A stretch of DNA of 22,314 nt from a virus, in the IMG/VR virus record IMGVR_UViG_3300022927_000136, positions 1 to 22,314 of that record. One strand, given 5' to 3'. The position numbers and the translations under genes were made by a program. Below, one piece after another: positions 4,687 to 11,689 of the stretch. The notes beneath the pieces are model-generated. The model did not search any database. It saw nothing but the letters and a program-made list of their open reading frames with translations, and was not told where the DNA came from. How positions within the stretch are numbered: position 1 is the first letter of the stretch; each line of letters starts with the position of its first letter.

Positions 4687-4708
4687 ATGCTCCAATGTTA
4701 ATTTAATG

Positions 4709-4716
4709 TAAAGTTA
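4709..4716 (-). promoter_or_regulatory. Possible -7 box (TAACTTTA) for the lipoprotein gene
   Basis: On the minus strand this is one base from TAnnTTTG. The predicted start near 4704 would give an 18-nt leader, like the other short leaders in the window. No -33 box is seen. Confidence 0.25.
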
Positions 4717-4724
4717 CAAAAAAA

Positions 4725-6857
4725 ATGTCTGGTTTAATCAGTATTAAGGGATTCGACAGCGAGATTGTAAACATCTGCCCAAACAACACGTCTGGAAAGA
4801 TTGTGGAGATTGACGGCCTATATATTCAGCTGCCGGCCCAGCCAGACGACAAGGATATACTGTACCACAACCTCCCCAAAGAGAATCAGATGTGGAGCAG
4901 GAACGTTGTTCCGGACTCCATTGATAAAACAAAAACTATGGATGCGTGGATGGAGCAGCCAAAAGAGGTTCAGTCCAAATTCCTCCCGTATATTAAAGAA
5001 GAGTTCCGAAGGAGAAAAGAGGGGCTGTGGTTCTACAATAACGGTGTTCCAACATACATTACGGGTAACCATTATATGATGCTGCAGTGGAGCAAGATTG
5101 ATGGCTCTTTTTATGGCAACTATCTAGACTTTCAGCGAAAACTGTTCATACACGCTGAGGCGTGTAAGGTTGACCCGAGATGCGTTGGGCAGTTGTTTGT
5201 TAAGTGTCGACGCTCTGGATACACCAATATGGCCTCCTCGATGATTCTAAGCGAGGGTACCGTAGCAAAAGACAAGGTGTTGGGGATTATGTCAAAGACC
5301 GGCTCTGACGCTCAAGAGAACGTATTTATGAAGAAGGTTGTGCGTATGTACAAATCATACCCGTTCTTTTTCAAACCAATTCAAGATGGAACAACAAACC
5401 CGCGTATGGAGTTGGCCTTTCGTGAGCCTTCGCAAAGAATTACTAAAAGCAATAAGGCCGCCCAACAGGGAGAGGCGCTGAACTCGGTTATCAACTGGAG
5501 GAACACGGTGAACAACGCCTATGACGGAGAGCGTATGTATATGCTGTTTCTTGATGAAGCCGGAAAATGGGAAAAGCCAACGGACATACGAGAGGCGTGG
5601 AGAATCAACAGAACCTGCCTTATCGTTGGTAGAAAGGTTGTTGGAACGGCCCTGGTTGGCTCCACCGTTAATCCTATGGATAAGGGCGGCCAGCAGTTCA
5701 AAGACCTGTGGATGGACAGCAATCCATCCGAGAGAAACTCAAACGGAAGGACGCGCTCTATGTTGTACCGTATGTTTGTTCCAGCATACGAGGCGCTTGA
5801 GGGGTTCTTTGACAAGTACGGGAATCCAATCGTAGACACCCCAGAAGAGGCTGTGCTAAACAACGATGGCGAGTATGTGAATATAGGAGCTAGACAATAC
5901 CTAGAAAATGAGCGCAACGGACTAAAAAGCGATAAAAACGAACTTAACGAAGTTATTCGTCAGTTTCCGTTTTCTTCAGATGAGGCCTTTAGGGATTCTG
6001 TTGAGGGTAGCCTGTTTGACCTAGGAAAAATATACGAGCAGGTCAATTATAACGATATGATGTATCCGTCTCCAGTTGTTCGTGGTAATTTCCACTGGGC
6101 CGCCGGGGTAAAGGACACAGAGGTTCTGTGGGAGCCTAGCGCCGAAGGAAGGTGGTATTTGTCTTGGATGCAAAGTCAGGACAAGAGAAACAGTAGAGCA
6201 AAAGGCCGAAGTGGACATTGGTCCCCCGGTAACGCCGAAATGGGAGTTGGAGGATGTGACTCATATGACCTTGACTCCACGGTTGATGGGCGAGGCTCAA
6301 AGGGAGCCTGTCACTTTTACAACAAGTTCAATATGAACGACGTATCTAATATGTTTGTAGCAGAGTACGCGGAGAGGCCCCCGCTTGCATCTATATTCTA
6401 TGAAGACGTCCTTATGGCTGCTGTGTTCTTTGGCTATCCAATTCTAATAGAGAACAACAAGTACGGCATAGCGAGGTACTTCGAGCAAAGGGGGTATATA
6501 GACTATTTGCTAGATAGACCAAAACATCTTGGCGGCTCCGCATCATCCTCAAAGACAAAGGGTATACCGTCAAACTCTCAAGAGATACTTCAGGCTCACG
6601 CCCAGTCAATAGAGGCCTACATACACAAATATGTTGGGGAGCGAGAAGATGGCTCCTATGGAAATATGTATTTAAACAGAACGCTAGAAGATTGGATTTC
6701 ATTTAAGATTAACAATCGTACCAAATATGACCTGTCAATTTCAAGCGGTCTTGCCCTTCTTGCCGCACAGGTAAAAACAGATAAGCCGAAGTTGTCCAAC
6801 TTCGAAGGAAAAGAATTTTTTAGGCGGCATAAATACTGGACTAGGGATTCTATGTAA
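4725..6857 (+). CDS. terL: Large terminase subunit (DNA-packaging ATPase and nuclease), 710 aa
   Basis: The terminase motor pumps DNA through the portal into the empty head and cuts it. The N-terminal ATPase half shows KCRRSGYT (residues 160-167) at the Walker A position, a classical Walker B MYMLFLDEA (271-279, Asp277-Glu278) and a coupling motif VGSTVN (311-316). The C-terminal RNase H-like nuclease shows Asp512/Asp515 (GGCDSYDLD), Glu576 (PILIENNKYG) and Asp669 (YDLSISSGLALLAA), the expected acidic triad. The length is on the high side for the family. The Walker A lacks the usual GK-S/T lysine and has Lys at its first position, like the deviant P-loop I recall for phage lambda gpA. The ATG at 4725 follows an A-rich stretch without Shine-Dalgarno. 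The portal gene follows, and the likely small subunit precedes. Confidence 0.9.
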   Translation: MSGLISIKGFDSEIVNICPNNTSGKIVEIDGLYIQLPAQPDDKDILYHNLPKENQMWSRNVVPDSIDKTKTMDAWMEQPKEVQSKFLPYIKEEFRRRKEGLWFYNNGVPTYITGNHYMMLQWSKIDGSFYGNYLDFQRKLFIHAEACKVDPRCVGQLFVKCRRSGYTNMASSMILSEGTVAKDKVLGIMSKTGSDAQENVFMKKVVRMYKSYPFFFKPIQDGTTNPRMELAFREPSQRITKSNKAAQQGEALNSVINWRNTVNNAYDGERMYMLFLDEAGKWEKPTDIREAWRINRTCLIVGRKVVGTALVGSTVNPMDKGGQQFKDLWMDSNPSERNSNGRTRSMLYRMFVPAYEALEGFFDKYGNPIVDTPEEAVLNNDGEYVNIGARQYLENERNGLKSDKNELNEVIRQFPFSSDEAFRDSVEGSLFDLGKIYEQVNYNDMMYPSPVVRGNFHWAAGVKDTEVLWEPSAEGRWYLSWMQSQDKRNSRAKGRSGHWSPGNAEMGVGGCDSYDLDSTVDGRGSKGACHFYNKFNMNDVSNMFVAEYAERPPLASIFYEDVLMAAVFFGYPILIENNKYGIARYFEQRGYIDYLLDRPKHLGGSASSSKTKGIPSNSQEILQAHAQSIEAYIHKYVGEREDGSYGNMYLNRTLEDWISFKINNRTKYDLSISSGLALLAAQVKTDKPKLSNFEGKEFFRRHKYWTRDSM

Positions 6858-6882
6858 TTGAACGTATATTTACGTATCTTTG
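6858..6882 (+). promoter_or_regulatory. Promoter candidate upstream of the portal gene
   Basis: TATCTTTG (6875-6882) matches TAnnTTTG exactly. A TTG lies at 6858-6860, but the 14-bp spacer is shorter than usual. The predicted start near 6887 gives a 35-nt leader and excludes the in-frame TTG at 6880 as a start codon. Confidence 0.5.
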
Positions 6883-6921
6883 CATTTGAGTTCTTCCGCG
6901 AAATGCTTTAGAAACAAAGAT

Positions 6922-9342
6922 ATGTCAACAGAAAAAAACATAGGGTCATTCCCAGACCCAACAGCCCCAGCCTTAGTAAAGGCCGGAAGCGATTATGGCA
7001 AAAAATACGCCAAGGCTATCCTAGGGCAGTGGGGAGGGGTTGACAACACGCAAGGTCTTTTCCAAAAGCGCCAGCGTGAATTCGAGCGAAACCGCGACTA
7101 CGCGCAAGGAACTCAAGACACTCGAATCTACAAACAGATTCTCAGCAGTCTAGACCCAACAAATAACGATGGAACACTTTTGAACATTGACTGGTCTCCA
7201 GTTCCAATCGTACCCAAGTTCGTTAAGATTGTAGTTAACAAGATTTTGGCCCGAAAGCCATATCCAAATGTTGACGCTATCGACACCATTTCCCGCACAG
7301 AAAAAGAAGAGCGCAAGGCTCGAATCAAGGCTGCAATTGAAAATAAGCAATTCCTAAAGGAGATGCGCCAAATGGGCGTTCAGCTTATGGATGACATTGA
7401 CAGCTTGCCAGACTCCACCGATGAAGCGGAAATCTTCTTAGACACAAACATAAAGATAGCAGCAGAGATTGCGGCACAGATTTCAACAAACTTAACCCTG
7501 GAGTGGAACTCCTTTAACGACTCTGTTTTCCGCCGTGCGGTTGAGGACCTTGTCGTGTGCGGGGTGGCGGCTGTTAAGCGGGAAAACGACCCAAATCACG
7601 GAATCGTAGAGCGATATGTTGACCCATCTGGTATTGTTCATTCATACTCTGAGGACCCAACTATGCGTGACCTTGTTTACGCTGGTGAAATTCGTCAAAT
7701 GTCAATCATTGACCTAAAGCGAATTGCAAAAAACCTAACGGAAGAAGAGTGGAAGAAAGTTGCTGTATCAAACCAAAGTAAATTTGGGAATGACTCCAGC
7801 AAGCTGAACTCTATGTGGTATGACCCAACTTCTGGGCGAAACTCATACGGGTATGATGACTTCCGAGTAACTGTTCTTGACTTTGAATTCATTGGTCTCG
7901 ACCAACAGATTTACGAAGAGAAGCAGTCTAAGTACGGCAATATAGGCTTTTATTATAAGGGAGAAGAATATAAGATGCCGACCCAGTCGGTATTTGACCG
8001 TAACCCATTCTATATGGATATTATGTGCGTGTATGGAGGTATTTATATCCCCGGAGCGGACGCATTGGTTTCGTATTCTAAGAAGAATAATCAACCAAGA
8101 AATATCCACGATATATCACGAACAACACTATCATACTCTATCGTCTACACGAATTTCCGACGTATGATGCCTAAATCTATGGTTAGCAGTATCGTTGGAT
8201 TCGCTGACCAATTACAGATTACGCACCTGAAGATTCAGCAGGCAATTGCTAAAGCAAAGCCTGACGGAATTATGATTGACATTGAGGGTCTTTCTAATGT
8301 ATCCTTGGGCAACGGTGGAGAGTTGTCTCCACTTGACATTCAAGATATCTACGAGCAGACTGGAGTTATGTATTACCGCTCAAAGAACCCAGAGGGCGGA
8401 TTTCAAAATCCTCCAATTCGAGAGATAAACAATACCATTCGAAACATCAACGAGCTTGTCACCCTTTATAATCATTACTTAGGTATGATTAGAGATGCAA
8501 CAGGAATCAATGAGGTTATGGATGGCTCAACCCCGAAGGGTGAGGCGCTTGTTGGAGTTCGGGAGCAGGCTTTAGCGGCCGCCAATAACGCCATATACGA
8601 CATCACACACTCCTCTATGGTCCTTTATAAAAAGGTCTGTGAGGACATCATTAAATGTGTTCAAATACTGCCTAAAGACTCTGTTCTTTATAAGACCTAC
8701 ACAAAGGCAATAGGCAAGGAGTCTATGAATACGATTAAGGAGTTTGAGAAGCTTCCTATGTACAACTTTGGTGTTGTTGTTCAAACAGAAATGGACGACA
8801 CCGATAAAATGTATTTAGAGCAAAACATTCAGCAATCTCTAGCCCAAGGCGAGATTGACCTAGAGGATGCAATTGCAATTCGCAAATTGCGAGACATTGA
8901 CCAGGCTGAAAGGTTGTTGATTGTACGTCGCTCTAGACGAATTAAGCGCCGCCAACAGGAGGCTCAGCAAAACATTCAGAATCAAATTGACGCACAGACC
9001 TCCGCTGCTCAAGCTAAGATGCAAGCGGATTCTCAAATCGAACAGGTGAAGGCTCAGTCTAGGCTTCAGGTTGAATCTCAGCTAATGCAGCTGGAGATGC
9101 AAAAAATACAACTTGAATACCAGCTAAAGGCGCAACTAGAAAGCATCAAAGGGGAGAACGCTAAGGCTGCAGCTCAGGTTTCTGCAAATATGAAAAAAGA
9201 GCTAAATAATATGCAGGAAGACCGAAAGGATGACCGCATTAAAAAGCAGACGGCGGACCAGAGTAAATTGATTTCTCAACGTCAGGGTGTGCGCGGAGAA
9301 ATTCAAGATGAATCGGAGGACTTAGACAATTTGTTCCGATAA
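6922..9342 (+). CDS. Portal protein, 806 aa
   Basis: The portal forms the ring at the head vertex through which DNA enters and to which the tail attaches. I chose the ATG at 6922 (product MSTEKNIGSFPDPTAPALVK). The in-frame TTG at 6880 falls inside the promoter box. Portal-like features are the N-terminal RDYAQGTQDT and NIDWSPVPIVPKFVKIVVNK region, the DLVVCGVAAVKRENDPNHG and RYVDPSGIVHSY core, and the IRDATGINEVMDGSTPKGEALVG segment seen in portals of podovirus-type phages. The last 140 residues or so are a long Gln/Lys/Glu-rich coiled coil (from about residue 665), as in large P22-like and crAss-like portals. The gene follows the large terminase by 64 bases. The next gene is an adhesion gene rather than a protease, scaffold or capsid gene. 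Confidence 0.85.
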   Translation: MSTEKNIGSFPDPTAPALVKAGSDYGKKYAKAILGQWGGVDNTQGLFQKRQREFERNRDYAQGTQDTRIYKQILSSLDPTNNDGTLLNIDWSPVPIVPKFVKIVVNKILARKPYPNVDAIDTISRTEKEERKARIKAAIENKQFLKEMRQMGVQLMDDIDSLPDSTDEAEIFLDTNIKIAAEIAAQISTNLTLEWNSFNDSVFRRAVEDLVVCGVAAVKRENDPNHGIVERYVDPSGIVHSYSEDPTMRDLVYAGEIRQMSIIDLKRIAKNLTEEEWKKVAVSNQSKFGNDSSKLNSMWYDPTSGRNSYGYDDFRVTVLDFEFIGLDQQIYEEKQSKYGNIGFYYKGEEYKMPTQSVFDRNPFYMDIMCVYGGIYIPGADALVSYSKKNNQPRNIHDISRTTLSYSIVYTNFRRMMPKSMVSSIVGFADQLQITHLKIQQAIAKAKPDGIMIDIEGLSNVSLGNGGELSPLDIQDIYEQTGVMYYRSKNPEGGFQNPPIREINNTIRNINELVTLYNHYLGMIRDATGINEVMDGSTPKGEALVGVREQALAAANNAIYDITHSSMVLYKKVCEDIIKCVQILPKDSVLYKTYTKAIGKESMNTIKEFEKLPMYNFGVVVQTEMDDTDKMYLEQNIQQSLAQGEIDLEDAIAIRKLRDIDQAERLLIVRRSRRIKRRQQEAQQNIQNQIDAQTSAAQAKMQADSQIEQVKAQSRLQVESQLMQLEMQKIQLEYQLKAQLESIKGENAKAAAQVSANMKKELNNMQEDRKDDRIKKQTADQSKLISQRQGVRGEIQDESEDLDNLFR

Positions 9343-9356
9343 TTTTCATAAATTTG
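9330..9356 (+). promoter_or_regulatory. Promoter candidate at the start of the adhesion operon, possibly leaderless
   Basis: TAAATTTG (9349-9356) matches TAnnTTTG exactly, and a TTTG lies at 9330-9333 with a 15-bp spacer (short). If transcription starts about five bases after the box, as in Bacteroidota, it begins at or next to the A of the ATG at 9361, giving a leaderless message. Confidence 0.45.
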
Positions 9357-9360
9357 CAGT

Positions 9361-9756
9361 ATGGCTATTACATCAGTAAATCTAGACATTTCAAAAAGGG
9401 TTGATATCACCTGCAGAAAGGGTGATACGTTTACTCTTGAGTTCACAATAAAGGATTCTGATGGAGCAGCTTTAGATGTTACAACACCATCTGTATACAC
9501 GTTCAAGATGGAGGTGCGAGAAACAGACACGACCCCCGGAGGTGCAGTAATTGGAACGACGGGAGATACGTCTACTGGATTTAATATTCTTGGCACATCG
9601 GCTGGGCTTGTTACGGCATCTAGTTCCGCATCATTTATGGCTACTGTATCTTCAGGTATTTATGTGTATGACTTAGAGGCCACCAAGGTGGATGATTCAA
9701 GCGTACAAACTTGGTTTTATGGAATCTTCAAGATTAACGAGGACGTAGCAGTATAA
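9361..9756 (+). CDS. BppU-like beta-sandwich tail or baseplate protein, 131 aa
   Basis: The product begins MAITSVNLDISKRVDITC and continues RKGDTFTLEFTIKDSDGAALDV, the pattern of the N-terminal domain of lactococcal phage BppU and many related tail or baseplate proteins (a GDT turn followed by a strand and a DxDG turn). The rest is Ser/Thr/Gly-rich beta-strand, ending VQTWFYGIFKINEDVAV. There is no signal peptide or membrane segment. It is the first gene after the portal, has its own promoter-like box, and its stop overlaps the next start by one base (TAATG), so the two are coupled. It most likely forms a small structural or adaptor piece to which fibres attach. That is inferred from the fold and from the fibre genes that follow. 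Confidence 0.5.
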   Translation: MAITSVNLDISKRVDITCRKGDTFTLEFTIKDSDGAALDVTTPSVYTFKMEVRETDTTPGGAVIGTTGDTSTGFNILGTSAGLVTASSSASFMATVSSGIYVYDLEATKVDDSSVQTWFYGIFKINEDVAV

Positions 9757-10103
9757 TGGCAGACTTAAATGTAGATATCACCAATGGACAGCAGCAGAAT
9801 GTAGCCATTACTCTGCCTGATACACAGCGTGTATCAACTGTTACGCAACCGACCCAGACGGTAACGGTACTTGATAAGTATTCTATCGTTGGTCTTGGCG
9901 GCTCTGCCGACAAGCATTATGTATATGTGCAATCCTTACCCTCGGCATCGTGGGTCGTAACGCATAACCTAAATAAGCGCCCATCAGTAGTAGTAGTTGA
10001 CTCAGCTGAGAGCGTTGTTGTGGGTGAAGTTGAATATAACTCTGACAACCAAGTAACATTAACCTTTGCTGGAGCCTTTAGCGGCAAGGCATACTTTAAC
10101 TAA
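9756..10103 (+). CDS. Small tail protein with receptor-binding-type C-terminal domain, 115 aa
   Basis: The start overlaps the previous stop by one base (TAATG). The product starts MADLNVDITNGQQQNVAITL. The first 45 residues are Thr/Gln/Val-rich and look extended. The remainder (about residues 50-115) is a compact beta domain: HYVYVQSLPSASWVVTHNLN, then RPSVVVVDSAESVVVGEVEY, then VTLTFAGAFSGKAYFN. This module (W-x-x-x-HNL, PSV-x-VVDS, VTLTF, GKAY-N) is common at the ends of phage tail proteins and resembles the C-terminus of the next gene product (AISHGLGTRDVIVQVYDN ... VVTLTFAAAPSAAAYRVL), which suggests an ancient duplication. It is probably a short tail or adaptor component. The exact role is unknown. 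Confidence 0.6.
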   Translation: MADLNVDITNGQQQNVAITLPDTQRVSTVTQPTQTVTVLDKYSIVGLGGSADKHYVYVQSLPSASWVVTHNLNKRPSVVVVDSAESVVVGEVEYNSDNQVTLTFAGAFSGKAYFN

Positions 10104-10109
10104 CAAACG

Positions 10110-11600
10110 ATGGCTATTAAGTATCTATCACAAATTTTAGCTACCGCAGGTGTAAACCTAAACAAGACGGAGCTTCAGAATGCTGTCATTCAAAATCTTG
10201 CTACGGCTCCATCAACCCCAGCCCAAGGTCAAATCTATTACAACACCGTTGATGATAGAATGTACTTCTATGACGGTGCTGCGTGGGTGGATATGTCCGG
10301 AGACATCCAAGACGTACTTGGTGGTGCAGGTCTAACAGCCTCAACCTCTGGCACTGGTGATGTCATTACCCTCAATATTGGTCAGGGCACAGGTATCCAA
10401 GTAAATGCTGATACCATTGAGCTGAACCACTTGGGCTTGGAGGACTTGGTTGACCCCAACGCTGACCGCATCTTATTCTGGGACGATAGCGCAGGTAAGT
10501 CTGAATGGCTGACGGCATCTACCGCCTCTGGTATCAATATCAGCGGAACAACCCTTCAGCTTGGCTCTATCCCCAACAGCTCACTGACCAACAGCAGTGT
10601 AACGGTTACTGCCGGCGCTGGTCTTGTCAATGGCGGTACGGTAGCCCTAGGCTCAAGCATCACATTGAACGTAGGTGCCGGGGAAGGTATCACTGTTAAC
10701 GCTGACGACATCGCCCTTAAAAACGGAACGAACCTCAGCAACAACTACGTTCTTAAATGGGATAATAGTAACAACCAGCTCACCAACTCTTCCATCACGG
10801 ATGACGGTACGACTGTAACGATTGGCGCTAACCTTACGGTTACTGGCACCACTACCTACGTGAATTCCAACACCGTTGAGATTGGCGACAGCGTTATTTT
10901 GCTTAATGCTGACGAGGCTGGCACTCCTTCACAGAATGCTGGTTTTGAGGTTGAGCGTGGAACGTCTGCCAACGTAAGCTTCGTATGGGATGAGACGGGA
11001 GACTATTTCTCTACCATTGACCAACCCTTCCATATTGGTAGCATCGCTACAGGTCTTGCTGGTCAAGGAACTTCAATGCTCGTACAGGAGTCTGGTGTCG
11101 TTAAGAAGATTAACGTACAGGATGCTCTTGATGCTCTTTTAATCTCTACGGAAAGCGGTTCTGCTAGCCCCTCTAGCGGTGACATTACGATTGCTGCCGG
11201 AGAAGGCATCAATACTACGGGTTCAGGCTCTACCATCACAATCAGCGGAGAAGACGCTACAGACGCTAATAAGGGTATTGTAGAGCTTGCTACCAACGCT
11301 GAGGTTATCACGGGTACGGACACTGTACGTGCTGTCACCCCTGCTGGCGTTAAGGCTGCTATTGTTGACTACGCTGCCAACAGTGGATACTATGCGAATG
11401 TTGGCGATGGAACTAACACCGTTTATGCCATCAGTCACGGCCTTGGGACCCGGGACGTTATCGTGCAGGTGTATGACAACGCTACGTATGATACGGTTCA
11501 CGTAGATACGGTGCGTACTTCTGCGAGTGTTGTTACGTTAACTTTTGCTGCTGCCCCCAGTGCTGCTGCTTATCGTGTTTTGATTAGCAAGGTGTACTAA
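10110..11600 (+). CDS. Tail fibre or receptor-binding protein, 496 aa
   Basis: The N-terminus MAIKYLSQILATAGVNLNK probably docks to the tail. It is followed by PSTPAQGQIYYNTVDDRMYFYDGAAWVDMSG, a motif frequent in phage fibres. The middle is Gly/Thr/Asn/Ser-rich repeating beta structure with several related units (GAGLTASTSGTGDVITLNIGQG, GAGLVNGGTVALGSSITLNVG). Then come VEIGDSVILLNADEAGTPSQN and VELATNAEVITGTDTVRAVTPAGVKAA, both known from fibres of T4-like and marine phages. The C-terminal domain (about residue 425 on) resembles that of the preceding gene product. The gene starts six bases after its neighbour and ends before a terminator. It appears richer in G and C than the next two genes, which hints at a different origin. 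Confidence 0.75.
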   Translation: MAIKYLSQILATAGVNLNKTELQNAVIQNLATAPSTPAQGQIYYNTVDDRMYFYDGAAWVDMSGDIQDVLGGAGLTASTSGTGDVITLNIGQGTGIQVNADTIELNHLGLEDLVDPNADRILFWDDSAGKSEWLTASTASGINISGTTLQLGSIPNSSLTNSSVTVTAGAGLVNGGTVALGSSITLNVGAGEGITVNADDIALKNGTNLSNNYVLKWDNSNNQLTNSSITDDGTTVTIGANLTVTGTTTYVNSNTVEIGDSVILLNADEAGTPSQNAGFEVERGTSANVSFVWDETGDYFSTIDQPFHIGSIATGLAGQGTSMLVQESGVVKKINVQDALDALLISTESGSASPSSGDITIAAGEGINTTGSGSTITISGEDATDANKGIVELATNAEVITGTDTVRAVTPAGVKAAIVDYAANSGYYANVGDGTNTVYAISHGLGTRDVIVQVYDNATYDTVHVDTVRTSASVVTLTFAAAPSAAAYRVLISKVY

Positions 11601-11631
11601 GAGTAGTGCTTAAACATAGATTATTAGGAGG

Positions 11632-11660
11632 GGGAGGTTGTGATACCTCCCTTTCTATTT
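11632..11660 (+). terminator. Intrinsic terminator after the 496-aa fibre gene
   Basis: GGGAGG (11632-11637), an 8-nt loop and CCTCCC (11646-11651) are followed by TTTCTATTT. It separates the 9361-11600 operon from the giant fibre genes. Confidence 0.7.
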
Positions 11661-11664
11661 ATCG

Positions 11665-11672
11665 TATTTTTG
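11665..11672 (+). promoter_or_regulatory. Promoter candidate for the giant fibre genes (TATTTTTG)
   Basis: An exact TAnnTTTG match just after the terminator, with an estimated start near 11677 and a 13-nt leader to the ATG at 11690. The nearest upstream TTG (11638-11640) is 24 bp away and lies in the terminator loop. A T-rich setting makes chance matches easier. Confidence 0.4.
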
Positions 11673-11689
11673 TGTAAAATAAAGAAGAT

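Noticed and set aside
6880-6921. TTG start for the portal gene, adding 14 residues
   Set aside because: The TTG is part of the promoter box TATCTTTG and would lie upstream of the expected transcription start.
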